Positions 38,864 through 46,499 of a stretch of 64,000 nt of DNA are shown in pieces. This DNA is from Vibrio neptunius (GTDB lineage: Bacteria > Pseudomonadota > Gammaproteobacteria > Enterobacterales > Vibrionaceae), in the NCBI GenBank assembly GCA_019339365.1, contig CP079859.1:248001-312000 (forward strand), read 5' to 3'. Numbering within the stretch: the first letter of the stretch is position 1; every line of letters starts with the position of its first letter. Made by a program: the position numbers and the translations under genes. Below the pieces are notes generated by a model. That model was given only the letters and a program-made list of their open reading frames with translations. It was not told the origin of the DNA and did no database searches.

Positions 38864-39186
38864 GAATATTAATTAGATATATTTTGCTTGTTATCCCTCT
38901 GCTTTTCTTAGGTTTGGCTTGGTTTGGAGTGGTCTTTGGAATAGATTTAATCCCTGATGGTTTCTTACGTGATGATACCGTTAAATATAGCGGAGATGGT
39001 AAAAAACCAACAGGTTTTATATCTCAAAGCTGGTTTGATTCCGTATCCATTGTAGCTATGGTTCCCGGTTTTTTTATAGGCTCTATATACACCGCCTACA
39101 AAAAACTTTGGTGGTGGTTTGGGGCTTATATGCTTATCGGTGGTTTACCCGTTGGTATTTTTGCTATCGCGGTGTATTTGGGATGA
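38860..39186 (+). CDS. small membrane protein, putative immunity protein (copy A3)
   Basis: A 108-residue paralogue. It starts MRILIRYILLVIPLLFLGLA like A2, but ends with a different C-terminus, WWWFGAYMLIGGLPVGIFAI followed by AVYLG, shared with A4. Its central segment FISQSWFDSVSIVAMVPG is its own. Three membrane segments are likely. The DNA directly after the stop matches the DNA after A4, including a 22-bp piece of an IS66 end. Confidence 0.6.
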   Translation: MRILIRYILLVIPLLFLGLAWFGVVFGIDLIPDGFLRDDTVKYSGDGKKPTGFISQSWFDSVSIVAMVPGFFIGSIYTAYKKLWWWFGAYMLIGGLPVGIFAIAVYLG

Positions 39187-39252
39187 TTTAACTAAAATTC
39201 TTGAATCCGTATCGACAGACAGAAAGTATGCGCCCCATGAACCCACGAAGAA

Positions 39253-39278
39253 ATATAAGGACAGGCACTATTAAAAAG
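39253..39278 (+). repeat. element terminal repeat, left end L1
   Basis: TATAAGGACAGGCACTATTA followed by AAAAGT. It directly precedes the upstream region and start of a Y1 transposase gene. L1 plus about 140 bp of that leader is repeated at 40572-40712. Confidence 0.75.
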
Positions 39279-39393
39279 TAACAAACAAATCAATTGCGTA
39301 CATTACCCCCACCGCTGCAACTTTCTCACTTTGCCTGTTTTCTTGTGATGCTTGTTGACTCACTCTTATCCTATAGAATAAGGAGGAAAAGTC

Positions 39394-39723
39394 ATGACTA
39401 CACCGCGAAAACAGCAAGTCTGTTTAGAGGCCACTCGTTACTATCACTGTGTCTCTCGTTGTGTTCGTCGTTCATTTTTATGTGGATATGACACGCAACA
39501 TAAACGTGATTACGAGCATCGAAAGTCATGGGTTGAGAAGCGGATACATCTCCTTTCTAAAATTTACACCATAGATGTGTGCGCCTATGCCGTCATGAGT
39601 AATCACTACCATATTGTCGTGCATATTGATAAAGAACGGGCATCCACTTTAACCGCTCATCAAGTAATCGAGCGTTGGGAAAGGCTGCATGGTACAATGA
39701 AAGGCAATTACGATGCATTCTAA
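39394..39723 (+). pseudogene. REP-associated tyrosine (Y1/HUH) transposase, N-terminal fragment
   Basis: About 100 codons matching the N-terminal part of TnpA-REP/IS200-like transposases: EATRYYHCVSRCVRRSFLCG, then YAVMSNHYHIVVHID, whose His-x-His is the metal-binding HUH motif. The family sequence ends at about RWERLHGT, after which the frame runs into unrelated DNA and stops. The C-terminal half with the catalytic tyrosine is missing here; a C-terminal fragment of the same family lies at 43403. Confidence 0.75.
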
Positions 39724-39944
39724 AACAACTGGGAATCGATGAAGCTAAACTATTGGTTGGCGTTTTTAGTTCTACTGCTTTGGCAGGTGGTATCCTTGGG
39801 ATTTTGGCTGTAGCTTCTATTCCTGCTACGTTTTTGGCTGGAACACTCATAATAGTAGGATCTAGCTTTGCAGTTTGGACTATTGATAAAACTACTGATT
39901 TTCAAAGTAAAGTTGTAGAGGGTGCTATTGAAAATTTTAATTAG
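39714..39944 (+). pseudogene. orphan toxin tip with colicin-like hydrophobic hairpin
   Basis: The open frame continues out of the transposase fragment and encodes CILKQLGIDEAKLLVGVFSS, then the hydrophobic GGILGILAVASIPATFLAG and IIVGSSFAVWTIDK, ending VVEGAIENFN. Two hydrophobic stretches ending in an acidic turn resemble the C-terminal hairpin of pore-forming colicins. There is no matching N-terminal toxin part, so this is a tip only, cut off on its 5' side near 39700. A membrane-protein gene overlaps its stop by 23 bases. The colicin comparison is by eye. Confidence 0.5.
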
Positions 39945-40336
39945 TGTATTTTTAATAGCTATCATAGCCGTGCTAGGGTATGTGGCATATTTATGTGCAA
40001 GCCCTTTATTTGTCTCGATTGAACAAATAGAGAGCGTTCCTTTTTCCTATGTGCCATTCCCATTTATGGCATTGTTTGGTTTTTTTTGTTCTCGTTATAT
40101 CGATAGTTTTTATTTTACTTCCATTACAATTTATTCGAGGAAAAAGAAAAGGGTCTATTCGATGGTTCTATATTCCAATGCTTATTGGTGCATTGATAGG
40201 AACTGGCGTTAACTATGCTAATTTTTATTTAGTGATTAAACCCAATAATATGATTGAGTGTCCTGAAAAGGTAGGTTACAAAAAAAACTTAATGAGTAAC
40301 TATGTTTCTGATCTTTCCTTGTGCGAGAAGTTCTAA
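39922..40336 (+). CDS. membrane protein, putative immunity to the colicin-like tip; frame broken
   Basis: Starts with GTG at 39922 (or TTG at 39928), inside the end of the toxin tip. The first part, LKILISVFLIAIIAVLGYVA, is a membrane helix. The frame breaks at T8 (40080-40087); with T7 it continues as FVLVISIVFILLPLQFIRGK and PMLIGALIGTGVNYANFYLV to SLCEKF. The resulting about 137-residue protein would have three or four membrane helices, as do immunity proteins of pore-forming colicins. The family is not recognised. Confidence 0.5.
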
Positions 40337-40577
40337 AATTTGTCGATTATCATAATTGGTTTAATCCGCACCTAAACCAATCTTTTTCTGGTGCGATGTT
40401 TCTCATCGCACTAGCTCGTCACAACTAGTTTTGTAATATCAAAAGTTATCCATGAATTGCTAAATTAGCAAAACCACTGACACGTTTTTGTCCGTGCGAC
40501 GTGAAGTCGCATGAAGCGCTGTTCACCGCGATAAGAGTGAACCGTTTGTATCACCAGACGACCCTAAGGCTCAAGAA
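40337..40577. other. non-coding stretch with several palindromes
   Basis: Holds GTGCGATG-loop-CATCGCAC (40392-40412), TGCGAC-loop-GTCGCA near 40495-40512 and GTTCAC-loop-GTGAAC near 40519-40542. The first could terminate the preceding gene. No coding frame is convincing, and it does not match an integron attC site. Confidence 0.45.
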
Positions 40578-40712
40578 ATATAAGGACAGGCACTATTAAA
40601 AAGTAACAAACAAATCAATTGCGTACATTACCCCCACCGCTGCAACTTTCTCACTTTGCCTGTTTTCTTGTGATGCTTGTTGACTCACTCTTATCCTATA
40701 GAATAAGGAGGA
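40572..40712 (+). repeat. second copy of transposon left end and leader (L2)
   Basis: Duplicates 39247-39387: the terminal repeat at 40578 followed by the same leader up to the ribosome-binding site GAATAAGGAGGA. The transposase gene itself is absent; at 40713 the sequence switches to an orphan DUF3289 tip. Confidence 0.8.
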
Positions 40713-40719
40713 GGTCAAA

Positions 40720-40823
40720 GGCAATACGAACAGTTGGAAGGATTTCGCTCTTGGTATTTGCTTCAGCACTTCAAGGGTTATGGTTATCAGCCTTTTATAA
40801 CAAAAATGGATTTTGAATTATGA
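40720..40823 (+). pseudogene. orphan DUF3289 C-terminal tip 3 (shortest)
   Basis: Thirty-four codons reading QYEQLEGFRSWYLLQHFKGY and ending QPFITKMDFEL. The first part has the codons of tips 1/2 and the last part those of the intact toxin gene, so this tip is itself a hybrid. It overlaps copy A4 by 4 bases. Confidence 0.75.
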
Positions 40824-41147
40824 GTAAGGTTTTTCGATATTCTTTGTTGTTAATCCCCTTATTTTTTTTTTGTTTTGCTTTGGTTTGGAGTTGTTTTTAA
40901 TGTTGATATGCTCCCTAATGGTGTTCTCTATGATGACACAGTTGAATACACTGGTGATGGTCTAAAGCCTAGTGGTTTGATACCTAACAGTTTATTTAAT
41001 TTTTTGGGGATTATTGCAATGGTTCCTGGTTTTTTTATAGGCTCTATATACACCGTCTACAAAAAACTTTGGTGGTGGTTTGGGGCTTACATGCTTATCG
41101 GTGGTTTACCCGTTGGTATTTTTTCTATCGCGGTGTATTTGGGGTGA
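40820..41147 (+). CDS. small membrane protein, putative immunity protein (copy A4), frame broken
   Basis: The ATG at 40820 is followed by the A1 N-terminus (MSKVFRYSLLLIPLFF); T10 at 40862-40871 instead of the T9 in A1 breaks the frame, which resumes as WFGVVFNVDMLPNGVLYDD and ends with the A3-type C-terminus WWWFGAYMLIGGLPVGIFSI. Restored length is 108 residues. It is thus a chimera of the N-terminal part of A1 and the C-terminal part of A3. The break may be a sequencing error or true inactivation. Confidence 0.55.
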
Positions 41148-41187
41148 TTTAACTTAAATTCTTTAATCCGTATCGACAGACAGAAGG

Positions 41188-41480
41188 TATGCGCCCCATG
41201 AACCCACGGGACGATGTTGCTAATGTTTGAAGTTCCAAGGTAGGAGTGCATCGATATCTTGCTCTGCTTTCGCCAGTTCTTTCATGCACTGACCATATAG
41301 TCATAGAGGATAAGGCCGTTGGCTTTCGCGGTCTCGACGATACTGTAAAGCATCGCGCTCGCGTCAGCGCCATTTGCAGTGGTCGAGAATAACCCATTTT
41401 TTCTGCCAATAACTAGCGGTTTTATTGCCCGTTCAGCGCGATTATTGTCTATCGATAAATGACCGTCATCGATATTATTC
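41188..41480 (-). mobile_element. IS66-family transposase 3' remnant and element end
   Basis: On the minus strand the remnant reads DGHLSIDNNRAERAIKPLVI, GRKNGLFSTTANGADASAML and YSIVETAKANGLILYDYM, the conserved end of the IS66 transposase TnpC. After that one base is missing, and then MKELAKAEQDIDALLPWNF follows to a stop at 41220. The outer end near GTATGCGCCCCATGAACC is the IS66 terminus; a scrap of the same terminus lies at 39229-39246. The 5' part is cut by terminal repeat R2. Confidence 0.8.
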
Positions 41481-41481
41481 T

Positions 41482-41503
41482 TTATGGTGCCTGTCCTTGT
41501 TGT
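41482..41503 (-). repeat. element terminal repeat, right end R2
   Basis: TTTATGGTGCCTGTCCTTGT, one mismatch from R1 and R3. With L2 (40578) it brackets a segment containing the tip 3/A4 cassette and the IS66 scrap. Confidence 0.7.
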
Positions 41504-41505
41504 CT

Positions 41506-41613
41506 TTATCTACTGATCTCGGCACGGCTTGAAATGGCTCTGAGTACTTGGCGCGTTTTAGCATCTAAATACCCATCCAGACGCTCAAATTTATAGTATT
41601 GATATTCGCTCAC
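41506..41613 (-). pseudogene. N-terminal fragment of a conserved hypothetical protein
   Basis: GTG start at 41613 encoding MSEYQYYKFERLDGYLDAKT, then RQVLRAISSRAEISR and a stop in the flank of R2. The start resembles a widespread protein of unknown function that begins MSEYQYYEFQ. Only 35 codons remain, so it was truncated on its 3' side by the element bearing R2. Confidence 0.5.
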
Positions 41614-41661
41614 GATGACCTTGCTATGTATTTTTTGTGAATTGAAAGGTTTGTTTTGATT

Positions 41662-42993
41662 TCATTGAAAAAGCGCTGCATTTTCCTGTTTGCGCTGATC
41701 CAATGTCTTAGCAATCACAGACACTGTTGTTTTACTGATCCCTTGCTGCTGTGCCAGATACGTAAATTGGCTGATGGCTTCTGCGACTTCTTCAATGACT
41801 TGCCTTGCATCATTCCAATTCGAAAAGCCAGCACTGGTAGCAAGTTTTTGCATCACCTTAAGCGGTGGCGCTTTGCCATAACCTCCGAACGCAGTGGCGT
41901 GTTCGTTGAATGGATGTGGGCTGTAGGTAACATCGTAAAATGGTGCAGGATCCCATTGGCCGTCATCCGCTTGCAAAAACGCCCAGTTTTTACTGTGGTC
42001 GTCTTGATTGGACGACAGCAGGTTAAAAACAGCACGGCGAAATTGCAGCTGTCCTGCCGCTGGAGATTTACACAACTGACGGCTGGCTTTAATTAAGTCA
42101 ATATAATCTAAACTTGGCGTTCGAAAGTCTGCATCCAGCAGCCCGCAGGCGCTGTGCATATGCAGGCGACCTAAATTGGTCTGTTGAGTGACATAATCAA
42201 AACGCTTAAGCGATAACCAGGCTGGCGCACCGCTTGTAGATGGTGCTTCAATGAGTTGCCAAATTGGCGGTTGGCAATTGGCTTGCTCAGCCATTTTCAA
42301 ATAAACCGCCTCGCACAAACCTTCTTCATGCCCGAGCGCAAAATTTTTCGAGGTAAACTTAATCAACCACGCTTCATCACCAGGCTTTGCAAAGGTTCGG
42401 CAATGCTTAGTTTCTCCAGCAGGCATATAAATCTGTGCCTTTGGCCTTGCCCCACCCGAACTACCACCCGCGACTAATGCGGCCAACACCTGTTGCGTAT
42501 GCCCATCTAACTCATCGTGGTTGTCGTCCATATAATCTGACATTGAAGCATCGAACAGCGTTTGCGCTTCTAAGCCTAACGTCGCTAAATCAATATCCGC
42601 GTGCGTGGTGGCTGAAAACTCAGACACCGGAGAAAAAGACAATGCTCCCATACCTTTATCACCGACAAAGGCCAGTCTATCCATCGCCGTTAATTGATTA
42701 GGCAGGATACCCTTTTGCCGGAAAATACGATCTTGCAACAGCATGCCCCAACCATCGGGCAAACAATCTCCAAATACACCATGTACACCTTGGTGCGGCG
42801 CTTTAGGTGCGGCTTGAACTTGTGTGCTCGACTGCAAGGTAAACGGTGATAAATTGCCAAACTGCTGCAAATAGCTGTCTGCATACTGAAAAAAAACGCC
42901 TTGCCGATTCTGCGCCAAGACCCCTACATCAACCTGCTCACCTGAGCTTAGCGTACGAGTTACGGCGAGTTTTTGAATGGGTTTAAAACTCAT
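41662..42993 (-). CDS. hipA: HipA-family serine/threonine kinase toxin
   Basis: A 443-residue HipA-like protein. The N-terminal subdomain includes GVHGVFGDCLPDGWGMLLQD, the glycine-rich loop VAGGSSGGARPKAQ supplies ATP binding, and the C-terminal lobe has the catalytic RRAVFNLLSSNQDDHSKNWA with HSKNWAF and the metal-binding APFYDVTYSP. HipA toxins phosphorylate glutamyl-tRNA synthetase or related targets and slow growth. The upstream hipB gene overlaps it by 11 bases. It lies between two copies of the element terminal repeat, suggesting recent acquisition. Confidence 0.85.
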   Translation of the reverse strand: MSFKPIQKLAVTRTLSSGEQVDVGVLAQNRQGVFFQYADSYLQQFGNLSPFTLQSSTQVQAAPKAPHQGVHGVFGDCLPDGWGMLLQDRIFRQKGILPNQLTAMDRLAFVGDKGMGALSFSPVSEFSATTHADIDLATLGLEAQTLFDASMSDYMDDNHDELDGHTQQVLAALVAGGSSGGARPKAQIYMPAGETKHCRTFAKPGDEAWLIKFTSKNFALGHEEGLCEAVYLKMAEQANCQPPIWQLIEAPSTSGAPAWLSLKRFDYVTQQTNLGRLHMHSACGLLDADFRTPSLDYIDLIKASRQLCKSPAAGQLQFRRAVFNLLSSNQDDHSKNWAFLQADDGQWDPAPFYDVTYSPHPFNEHATAFGGYGKAPPLKVMQKLATSAGFSNWNDARQVIEEVAEAISQFTYLAQQQGISKTTVSVIAKTLDQRKQENAALFQ

Positions 42994-43273
42994 CTTTTAG
43001 CACCTCATCAATACTCGTGGGTATAGCAGCGCGTTCTTTGCTAGGTTGCGTGAGCTGATAAAGCCTATCTAGAGAATCAAGGGTCTGCCATAGCAACAGC
43101 AATTGGCGAAATGAAATTTGCCCAGTCAGCTCAAATTTCTTAATGGTGGACGCAGGTACACAGCTTCGCTCAGCAAGCGCCGCTCGTGACAGCTTTGCCT
43201 GCTTGCGTAACTCACGTAAATAAGCCGCATAAGCTTGGCTGACGTCGGTATCATCAAGTAAGGTAAAATTCAT
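42983..43273 (-). CDS. hipB: HipB-like helix-turn-helix antitoxin
   Basis: An XRE-type regulator of 96 residues from the ATG at 43273 (MNFTLLDDTDVSQAYAAYLR), with the DNA-binding helices in LSRAALAERSCVPASTIKKF. An upstream in-frame ATG at 43306 would place the start inside the operator region, so 43273 is preferred. It neutralises HipA and represses the operon in this family. Its overlap with hipA is typical. Confidence 0.8.
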   Translation of the reverse strand: MNFTLLDDTDVSQAYAAYLRELRKQAKLSRAALAERSCVPASTIKKFELTGQISFRQLLLLWQTLDSLDRLYQLTQPSKERAAIPTSIDEVLKDEF

Positions 43274-43287
43274 CCGCAAAGACAAAA

Positions 43288-43346
43288 TAGATACAATTAT
43301 ATCCATTATAACGAAAAAAAACAGAAATTGGACATTATAGTGTCCA
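43288..43346 (-). promoter_or_regulatory. hipBA operator/promoter region
   Basis: TGGACATTATAGTGTCCA (43329-43346) is an 18-bp near-perfect palindrome, and the imperfect TAGATACAATTATATCCA (43288-43305) lies closer to hipB. Both are placed for autoregulation by HipB; -10-like TATAAT sequences lie among them on the minus strand. Confidence 0.6.
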
Positions 43347-43377
43347 TTTATGGATGAGATTTTGAAAAATATAAAAT

Positions 43378-44155
43378 ATAAGGACAGGCACTATTAAAAA
43401 GTATGAGCTGGTTTATGAAAGAGCTTAATTTTGAAATCGCGCTAAAGGCCAACCAAGAAGACCAATGCAAAGGGCACTTCTGGGAAAGCCGTTACAAATG
43501 CCAGGCCTTACTCGACGAAAAGGCTCTGTTAGCCGCGATGGCCTATACAGATTTAAATCCTGTTAGGGCAAACATCCCACCGAACCCCGAGCAGTCTCAT
43601 CATACTTCCATAAAACTGAGACTGGATGCCATTGCGACCCACCCATTAACACCGGAGCCCCTAGCGCCTTTTATTGGCAACCCTTCCAACGACATGATTC
43701 AAGGCATTCCTTTTCGATTGGTTGATTACATCGAATTGGTCGACTGGAGTGCGAGGCAATTCCGGCAAGGAAAAGCGAGTATAAGTGGCAAGCTCCCGCC
43801 AATTTTGCAGCGGCTATCCCTTTCTCAGTCAGAATGGTTAAAGGTCGTTACTCAGCTAGAATCTAAGCGCGTGTTTTACATAGCATCTCGCCACACTCTT
43901 AACCACTTCAAACCGACTTTGAAGAGACAACGGGTACACGCCTTTCAAATTGAGTAAACCTCAATAACCTCAAACTTTACAAGGCATAACTCGCGATTGG
44001 ATTGTCACGCTTCATTGACATATCACTTCACATTTTCATAAGTAATAAGCAACAAAAACATCACTAGCCTAATGGGTGATGGTTACGTTGGTAGAAAGTA
44101 AGAGCAGGGCAACGAATTGCTGGGCAATCTTCTTTATAGTGCCTGTCCTTGTTAT
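43378..44155 (+). mobile_element. deletion derivative of the Y1-transposase element (L3 to R3)
   Basis: Left repeat ATAAGGACAGGCACTATTAA at 43378 and right repeat TTCTTTATAGTGCCTGTCCT at 44128 enclose only the C-terminal part of the transposase gene. It is the only copy here with both ends in place. Its left end is joined directly to an internal codon of the gene, so the promoter and the HUH half are lost and it cannot move by itself. Confidence 0.7.
43403..43957 (+). pseudogene. REP-associated (Y1) transposase, C-terminal fragment
   Basis: A 184-codon open frame starting at an ATG next to L3. It begins SWFMKELNFEIALKANQEDQ and continues HFWESRYKCQALLDEKALLA and AYTDLNPVRANIP, the C-terminal half of TnpA-REP-type transposases. 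The HUH motif is missing; the fragment at 39394 has it but lacks this half, and about 70 residues between the two are absent from both. Confidence 0.75.
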
Positions 44156-44163
44156 TTCTTCTG

Positions 44164-44904
44164 TTATTTCTTATTTTCTGTTATTTTCCCTTTTTGACCA
44201 CCATTGCTCAAACCAGCACTAGCTGAGACGATTCGACCTGGTTCAGTTTTTATGTCAACAATCGAGTAGCCTTGTTTTTTACCTGGCAGAAACTGAATTT
44301 GAGCATTGTAACGAGACAATCGATTTATCTGTTCTAAACCTTGCTCAATATCCCTTAAATTAAGCACTCTTCCGGTGGTTCTTGGAAGCGCCATATCCAA
44401 ACTGGGCGAAGGAGCACCATTTAATAGTATCTGTTCAATTTTTCCTTCCAGAATGACTATCTTAAGCACACCAGAACTAAGATCTTGAGGAATGAGGAAA
44501 GCGCGTGAGGTAACGTAACCACTCTTAACATAGTGGTTTGTAATCATCCTTAAGTACTCATTGATTTCATTTAAGCCAATACATGATGGGGAAAAATTCA
44601 ACCAATGCACCAACTCTTCATCAGAGTAAGTCTCGTTACCCTCGAAGCTCAAACTATGCACTTCAAAGCATTCAGCCGATTCTACGCTGTCATTTTTTGG
44701 CAAAGTAGGGACATTGTGTAACTGACTAACAGAATCGTTTGCTTTTTCTAACTGCTCTAATCTGATTGCTTGCTCTCTTTCTTGCTCAGCAAGAGTAGAA
44801 GGAGACACTACATTCATGGGGGTTGCAGCCATGCTCAACTTAATTGACATAACGACAAACACACCGAGTGCGGTCGCTTTAACTCCACACTGTAAAGACA
44901 ACAT
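44164..44904 (-). pseudogene. truncated two-partner secretion transporter TpsB (ShlB/FhaC-like)
   Basis: The first 246 codons of an outer-membrane TpsB transporter: a signal peptide (ATALGVFVVMSIKLSMA), a coiled, charged linker and POTRA domains (CFEVHSLSFEGNETYSDEEL, VKSGYVTSRAFLIPQDLSSG). It ends just after RIVSASAGLSNGGQK, where the beta-barrel should begin; normal TpsB proteins have about 550 residues. The cut coincides with the right end of the element at 44155, so the rest was lost by insertion or deletion there. No TpsA partner is in the window. Confidence 0.8.
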
Positions 44905-45082
44905 ATTTCACCTACCAATCAAAACGTGATTTTTTTTGCAAAATGAATGATAAATTTCTTACTTGTGAGTCAAAGACCATAACATTTGATTAAAATTTGA
45001 CAAGAATGAAATTGACTAAAAACACATCAAATAAACATGTTGCATATTAGTGTGAAAGATATGATTAGAATCAGGCTAATAA

Positions 45083-45112
45083 AAAAAGCCCCGCTCTGAG
45101 AGCGGGGCTTTT
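45083..45112. terminator. strong bidirectional terminator
   Basis: AAAAGCCCCGCTCT and AGAGCGGGGCTTTTT form a long GC-rich stem flanked by A and T runs. It ends the purine permease transcript and separates it from the truncated TpsB. Confidence 0.9.
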
Positions 45113-45128
45113 TAGTTTCAGAATCTTA

Positions 45129-46499
45129 TTACAACAGTATCAAGTACGTCAGGAAGATAGCCGATAGGGCGTAAATCACCGGATGAACCTGTTTACCTTT
45201 GCCTGCCACAATCATGGTAAATGCATAGCTGATAAAGCCCATCGCCATACCGTTGGCTGGTGAAAAACTGAGAACGGTGAACATGATGGTAAAGAATGCC
45301 GCAATGCGGGATTCTTTTTGTTCCCAGCTAATTTGCCCTAAACGCCCGATCATATAAATGCCAACAACGACCATCGCTGGGGCCACCATGGCGGCTGAAA
45401 AAATCGAAAACAATGGATATAGGAATAGAGAGACTAGGAACAGGCCCGCAACCATCACGGCGGCCAATCCGGTTTTGGCACCCTGAGAAGAGGCAATGCC
45501 AGACTCTGAGAAAGCAGTGATAGAGGTGGTTCCCAGAACTGAACCAATCACCGTGCCACCCGCATCTGCAACCAATGCAGAACGTGCATTGGGCACTTTG
45601 CCATCCTTATCGATGATCCCTGCATCACGGCCAACGCCAACAATCGTGCTCAGGCCATCAAAGAAATCGACGATCAGGAAAATAATCACAATAAGCAGCA
45701 GATCAAACATTTTGTCTGCGGTTAATCCTGAAAAATCAAACACCGCACCAAAGCTGCCCGCTAAGCTTGGCGGAGCAGAGACCAATTGCTCTGGAATCGG
45801 CGCGTTGTTGGTCCCCATCACCATGTCAGCAAAGACAGTTAACACAATAGCAGTAACAAAAGAAATAAAGGTCGCGAGCTTGATATCGCGCACCATGCAA
45901 CCCAAAGCGACAAAGATACTGATGTAAGCAATGATGACCTGTGGGTCTGTCACCTTGCCCATGCTGACCAAAATGATCGGGTTAGAAACAATAATGCCGG
46001 CATTTTTAAGACCAAGAAAGGCAATGAACAATCCAAGCGAAACGGTAATCGCCAGCTTAAGATCTTCTGGTATCGACTCAATCATCGCTTTGCGGATATT
46101 GGTCATCGACAGAATCAGGTACAACACACCGGATAGAAAGATACCAAACAGTGCTTCATGCCACACCAAGGCAACCGAGCTACTCAGCAACATCCCCTTG
46201 AAGAAACCATTCATGCTCATGCCTGGCGCCAGCATCACTGGGTAATTGCCCCAAATGCCCATAATTAGCGTTGCCACTGCCGCTGCGATCGCCGTCGCCG
46301 TAAACACCGCGCCTTGATCCATGCCGGGAATACTGCCCAGAATGGCTGGGTTAACAGCCAGAATATAGCTCATCGCCAAAAACGTAATAAAGCCTGCGTA
46401 CAGCTCAGTACCTAGGGTGGTGTTACGTTGAGTGATTTTAAATACCGATTCCAGTACACCGGACTGATTCTGGTTTTTCAGGGTTGATTCGAGACTCAC
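45129..46499 (-). CDS. NCS2-family purine permease (AzgA/PurP-like)
   Basis: A 456-residue multi-spanning permease of the adenine/guanine/hypoxanthine:H+ group. Landmarks are TTLGTELYAGFITFLAMSYI, VNPAILGSIPGMDQGAVFTA, LAPGMSMNGFF and DFFDGLSTIVGVGRDAGI. The open frame extends to 46571, but a GTG at 46499 (VSLESTLKNQNQ) has AAAGG 8 bases upstream and gives the expected length, so it is preferred. A PurR-like operator lies about 200 bases upstream. Confidence 0.88.
   Translation of the reverse strand: MSLESTLKNQNQSGVLESVFKITQRNTTLGTELYAGFITFLAMSYILAVNPAILGSIPGMDQGAVFTATAIAAAVATLIMGIWGNYPVMLAPGMSMNGFFKGMLLSSSVALVWHEALFGIFLSGVLYLILSMTNIRKAMIESIPEDLKLAITVSLGLFIAFLGLKNAGIIVSNPIILVSMGKVTDPQVIIAYISIFVALGCMVRDIKLATFISFVTAIVLTVFADMVMGTNNAPIPEQLVSAPPSLAGSFGAVFDFSGLTADKMFDLLLIVIIFLIVDFFDGLSTIVGVGRDAGIIDKDGKVPNARSALVADAGGTVIGSVLGTTSITAFSESGIASSQGAKTGLAAVMVAGLFLVSLFLYPLFSIFSAAMVAPAMVVVGIYMIGRLGQISWEQKESRIAAFFTIMFTVLSFSPANGMAMGFISYAFTMIVAGKGKQVHPVIYALSAIFLTYLILL

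Larger units (their letters stand above)
37934..39008 (+). repeat. tandem duplication, 583-bp period
   Basis: 37934-38425 is nearly identical to 38517-39008. Each unit covers the 3' end of one membrane-protein gene, the spacer with two hairpins, an orphan toxin tip and the 5' half of the next gene. The central part of each gene (for example 38426-38516) is diverged, so the repeat is not a single recent event along its whole length. Confidence 0.8.

Noticed and set aside
39922..40336. Two separate small genes in overlapping frames
   Set aside because: The second frame starts without a ribosome-binding site and continues the membrane protein once T8 is read as T7, so one gene is more likely.
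37694..40577. Superintegron-like cassette array
   Set aside because: Small genes with palindromic spacers in a Vibrio suggest an integron, but the spacers lack the attC core sites (RYYYAAC/GTTRRRY), no integrase is present, and the units are paralogous tandem duplicates.
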